The position numbers and the translations under genes are program-made. From Rikenellaceae bacterium (GTDB lineage: Bacteria; Bacteroidota; Bacteroidia; Bacteroidales; Rikenellaceae), in contig CABIXK010000005.1 of assembly GCA_902362705.1 (NCBI GenBank), positions 62,001 to 126,000 on the forward strand: 64,000 nucleotides of DNA. The letters run 5' to 3'. Shown here piece by piece: positions 61,687-64,000 of the stretch; the stretch's first letter is position 1, and every line of letters begins with the position of its first letter. The notes beneath the pieces were generated by a model that was not told the origin of the DNA, did no database searches, and was given only the letters and a program-made list of their open reading frames with translations.

Positions 61687-63207
61687 ATGTTACGGAAAAT
61701 CAGAATCGTGCTGGCCTCGCTCTGCTTCGTCGGCATTACGCTCCTCTTCCTCGACTTCACGGGGACGGCGCATGCGTGGCTCGGCTATCTGGCCCGCGTG
61801 CAGCTGGTGCCCGCCCTGCTGGCGCTGCACGTCGGCATCGTCGCGGCGCTGCTGCTTCTCACGCTGCTCTTCGGCCGCATATACTGCTCGGTCGTCTGCC
61901 CGTTGGGGGTGATGCAGGACCTCTTCGGCCGCGCCGGCCGCCGTGCCCGCCGCCACCGCTACTCCTGGTCGCCCGCACGGACGGAGCTGCGTTATGCGAT
62001 GCTGGCGCTGTTCGCCGCCGCACTGGTCGCGGGCGTCGGGTCGCTCGCGGCGCTGCTGGAGCCCTACAGCGCCTACGGCCGCATCGCGCAGAATCTGCTG
62101 GCGCCGCTCTGGGGCTGGGGCAACAACCTGCTGGCCTACTTCGCCGAGCGGGCCGACAGCTACGCCTTTTACGCTACGGAGGTGTGGATGCGCAGCGCCG
62201 CGACCTTCGCCGTGGCCGCCGCAACCTTCGCGGGGGTGGGGTGGCTCGCCTGGCGCAACGGCCGCACGTGGTGCAACACGGTCTGCCCCGTGGGCACGCT
62301 CCTGGGGCTGCTCTCGCGCCATTCGCTCTTCCGCCCCGTGATCGATACGTCGAAATGCAACGGCTGCGGCCTCTGCGCGCGCAACTGCAAGGCCTCGTGC
62401 ATCGACAGCGAACGCCACGCGATCGACTACTCGCGCTGCGTGGTCTGTATGGATTGCCTCGACCGCTGCTCGCGCGGCGCGATCACCTACGCGCGCCGCC
62501 GCAAGGCAGCTCCGTCCGAGGAGGGCGCTCCCGTCCCGGCCGGCAGCCCTGCCCAGGCCGACAAGCATGCCCCGGCCGACTCGGGGCGCCGCACCTTCCT
62601 CGCGGGGCTCGGTCTGGTGGCCGCGCAGGTCGCGCGGGCCCAGCGGCGCAAGAAGACCGACGGCGGCCTGGCCGTGATTCTCGACAAGCAGGTGCCCGAG
62701 CGCGCCACGCGCATCGTGCCTCCCGGCAGCGGGGGCATCCGCCGCTTCGCGCAGCACTGCACGGGGTGCCAGCTCTGCGTGGCCGCCTGCCCCAACGGGG
62801 TGCTGCGCCCCTCGGGGGGCCTCGTGACCCTCATGCAGCCCGAAATGTCCTATGAGCGCGGCTACTGCCGTCCCGAGTGCACGCGCTGCTCGGAGGCGTG
62901 CCCCGCGGGGGCCATCGTCAGGATCTCGGCCGCCGAAAAGTCGTCGACGCAGATCGGTCACGCCGTGTGGCTGCGGGCCAACTGCCTGCCCCTGACCGAC
63001 GGGGTAAAGTGCGGCAATTGCGCGCGCCACTGCCCCGCGGGTGCCATCGCCATGGTCCGCTCCGCCGCCGCCGACCCCGCCTCGCCCGAGATCCCCTCGG
63101 TCGACGCCGAGCGCTGCATCGGCTGCGGCGCCTGCGAGAACCTCTGCCCGGCGCGCCCGTTCAGCGCGATCTACGTCGAGGGCCACGAACGCCACCGCAT
63201 CATCTGA
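61687..63207 (+). CDS. Membrane polyferredoxin: NapH-like part fused to a Tat-type ferredoxin part
   Basis: 506 aa. Residues 1-215 hold about five membrane helices with two CxxxCP motifs (IYCSVVCPLG, WCNTVCPVG), as in NapH/CcoG proteins. Two 4Fe-4S motifs follow (CNGCGLCARNC, CVVCMDCLDRC). At residues 301-320 RRTFLAGLGLVAAQVARAQ looks like an internal twin-arginine signal. Further clusters (CTGCQLCVAACP, CTRCSEACPAG, CGNCARHCPAG, CIGCGACENLCPARPF) complete the protein. It probably passes electrons from the membrane to an exported oxidoreductase, perhaps the adjacent aldo/keto reductase. Roughly six or more clusters are encoded. Confidence 0.85.
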   Translation: MLRKIRIVLASLCFVGITLLFLDFTGTAHAWLGYLARVQLVPALLALHVGIVAALLLLTLLFGRIYCSVVCPLGVMQDLFGRAGRRARRHRYSWSPARTELRYAMLALFAAALVAGVGSLAALLEPYSAYGRIAQNLLAPLWGWGNNLLAYFAERADSYAFYATEVWMRSAATFAVAAATFAGVGWLAWRNGRTWCNTVCPVGTLLGLLSRHSLFRPVIDTSKCNGCGLCARNCKASCIDSERHAIDYSRCVVCMDCLDRCSRGAITYARRRKAAPSEEGAPVPAGSPAQADKHAPADSGRRTFLAGLGLVAAQVARAQRRKKTDGGLAVILDKQVPERATRIVPPGSGGIRRFAQHCTGCQLCVAACPNGVLRPSGGLVTLMQPEMSYERGYCRPECTRCSEACPAGAIVRISAAEKSSTQIGHAVWLRANCLPLTDGVKCGNCARHCPAGAIAMVRSAAADPASPEIPSVDAERCIGCGACENLCPARPFSAIYVEGHERHRII

Positions 63208-63215
63208 CAAAAGCT

Positions 63216-64000
63216 ATGGAGACGAACAATAAGAACCGTATCGACCGCCGCGAGTTCCTCCGGCGTCTGGGTGTCGGCGCAGCCGCGGTGTCGGCGGCGG
63301 CGCTCCCCGCCTGCGCCCCGAAGGGCGGGGCGGAGCGTCGTGGTGCCGCCGCGGGCGCGATCCCCACGGACCGCATGACCTGTCGCACCAACCCCTCCAC
63401 GGGCGACCGTGTGTCGCTGCTCGGCTACGGCTGCATGCGCTGGCCGACGGTGAAGGGCAGCGGCGAGATCGACCAGGAGGAGGTCAACCGTCTGGTCGAC
63501 TATGCGCTGGAGCACGGCGTCAACTACTTCGACACCTCGCCCGCCTACTGCAAGGGGCTCTCCGAGCGTGCCACGGGCATCGCCCTGAAGCGCCACCCGC
63601 GTGACCGCTACTTCATCGCCACCAAGCTCTCCAACTTCGCCCCGGCCACCTGGAGCCGCGAGGCGTCGATGGAGATGTACCGCACGTCGTTCCGCGAGCT
63701 GCAGACCGACCATATCGACTACATGCTGCTCCACGCCGTGGGCATGGGCAGCGGCATGCGCGAGTTCGAGGCGCGCTATATCGACAACGGCATGCTCGAC
63801 TTCCTCGTGGAGGAGCGCCGCGCGGGGCGCATCCGCAACCTCGGCTTCTCCTACCACGGCGACGTGGCCGTCTTCGACCGGCTGCTCGCCGAGCACGACA
63901 AATACCGCTGGGACTTCGTGCAGATCCAGCTCAACTACGTCGACTGGCGCCACGCCAAGGAGGTCAACCCCCGCAATACCGATGCGGAGTACCTCTACGG
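63216..64000 (+). CDS. Tat-exported aldo/keto reductase lipoprotein (3' end outside window)
   Basis: At least 261 aa; the frame is open to the window end. Twin-arginine signal DRREFLRRLGVGAAAVSAAALPAC contains a lipobox-like LPAC, so it may be an exported lipoprotein. AKR fold: VSLLGYGCMRWP, VDYALEHGVNYFDTSPAYCKGLSERATGIAL (D and Y of the active site), YFIATKLSNF (catalytic Lys), DHIDYMLLHAVG (catalytic His) and RIRNLGFSYHG. It lies 8 bases after the polyferredoxin gene. This pairing suggests an electron-transfer couple on the outer side of the inner membrane. Confidence 0.9.
   Translation, partial: METNNKNRIDRREFLRRLGVGAAAVSAAALPACAPKGGAERRGAAAGAIPTDRMTCRTNPSTGDRVSLLGYGCMRWPTVKGSGEIDQEEVNRLVDYALEHGVNYFDTSPAYCKGLSERATGIALKRHPRDRYFIATKLSNFAPATWSREASMEMYRTSFRELQTDHIDYMLLHAVGMGSGMREFEARYIDNGMLDFLVEERRAGRIRNLGFSYHGDVAVFDRLLAEHDKYRWDFVQIQLNYVDWRHAKEVNPRNTDAEYLY

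Noticed and set aside
1..64000. tRNA, rRNA, CRISPR arrays, insertion sequences or phage genes
   Set aside because: I looked for TTCGAAT-type T-loops, regularly spaced repeats, transposase or integrase motifs and terminal repeats. TTCGAAT-like matches lie inside radA and other genes, and none has a cloverleaf context.

Overview
The window looks like chromosomal DNA from a GC-rich member of the Bacteroidales, most probably Alistipes or a close Rikenellaceae relative. This is inferred from content and not from a search. The evidence is a fused SecDF protein, promoters of the Bacteroidota type (a -33 TTG/TTTG box, about 20 bp, then TAnnTTTG) in place of sigma-70 boxes, start codons without Shine-Dalgarno sequences, a UpxY/NusG-like antiterminator heading a surface-glycan locus, OMP_b-brl/TonB-type receptors, DUF4831 and TIGR02757 proteins, and high GC in the core genes.

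Layout. 1-1316: end of secDF. 1644-4946: a more AT-rich island with a membrane TPR/helix-turn-helix regulator, a very small secreted peptide gene, a lipoprotein and a beta-barrel protein. 5099-11565: a tightly overlapping + strand operon (YbbR-like, coaE, folP, a basic membrane protein, a LolD-like ATPase, TIGR02757, trmN6, DUF4831, DNA alkylation repair-like). 11575-19534: - strand genes (thioredoxin; then M23-like, dxr, rseP, acetyltransferase, lipoprotein, aspartyl protease, radA). 19535-20217: a regulatory region with tandem promoter repeats and a probable invertible promoter. 20218-35727: the surface-glycan locus, beginning with upxY and an unknown GC-rich gene and then turning sharply AT-rich. 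35946-39880: GH13, TPM, LemA and EamA proteins. 39948-42320 (-): OmpA/TonB-type receptor. 42857-53473: plsC, parE, parC, aroK, murI, ftsK, lolA-like. 53478-55574 (-): FNT channel and acyltransferase. 55905-59917: gyrA and a TPR protein. 60122-61441 (-): MATE transporter. 61687-64000: polyferredoxin and the start of a Tat-exported aldo/keto reductase.

The most interesting part is the glycan locus. Its first AT-rich genes encode an outer-membrane barrel, a LicC-like cytidylyltransferase, a cytidylyltransferase-like/choline-kinase (LicCA-like) fusion and a BCCT transporter. They are translationally coupled and together form a plausible route from external choline to CDP-choline. They are followed by a pyruvyltransferase, Wzx flippase, Wzy/EpsG polymerase, four glycosyltransferases (one split) and a sulfotransferase-like protein. 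This predicts a surface glycan decorated with phosphocholine, although no LicD transferase is present here. Upstream of upxY, two 21-bp inverted repeats enclose 229 bp that contain a canonical promoter pointing away from the locus. This is the arrangement expected of an invertible capsule promoter in its OFF state. A G9 tract inside the pyruvyltransferase gene could add a second phase switch.

A second recurrent signal is a family of about 75-bp intergenic repeats at three loci. Each copy carries a complete Bacteroidota promoter at one end, so it behaves as a dispersed, ready-made promoter.
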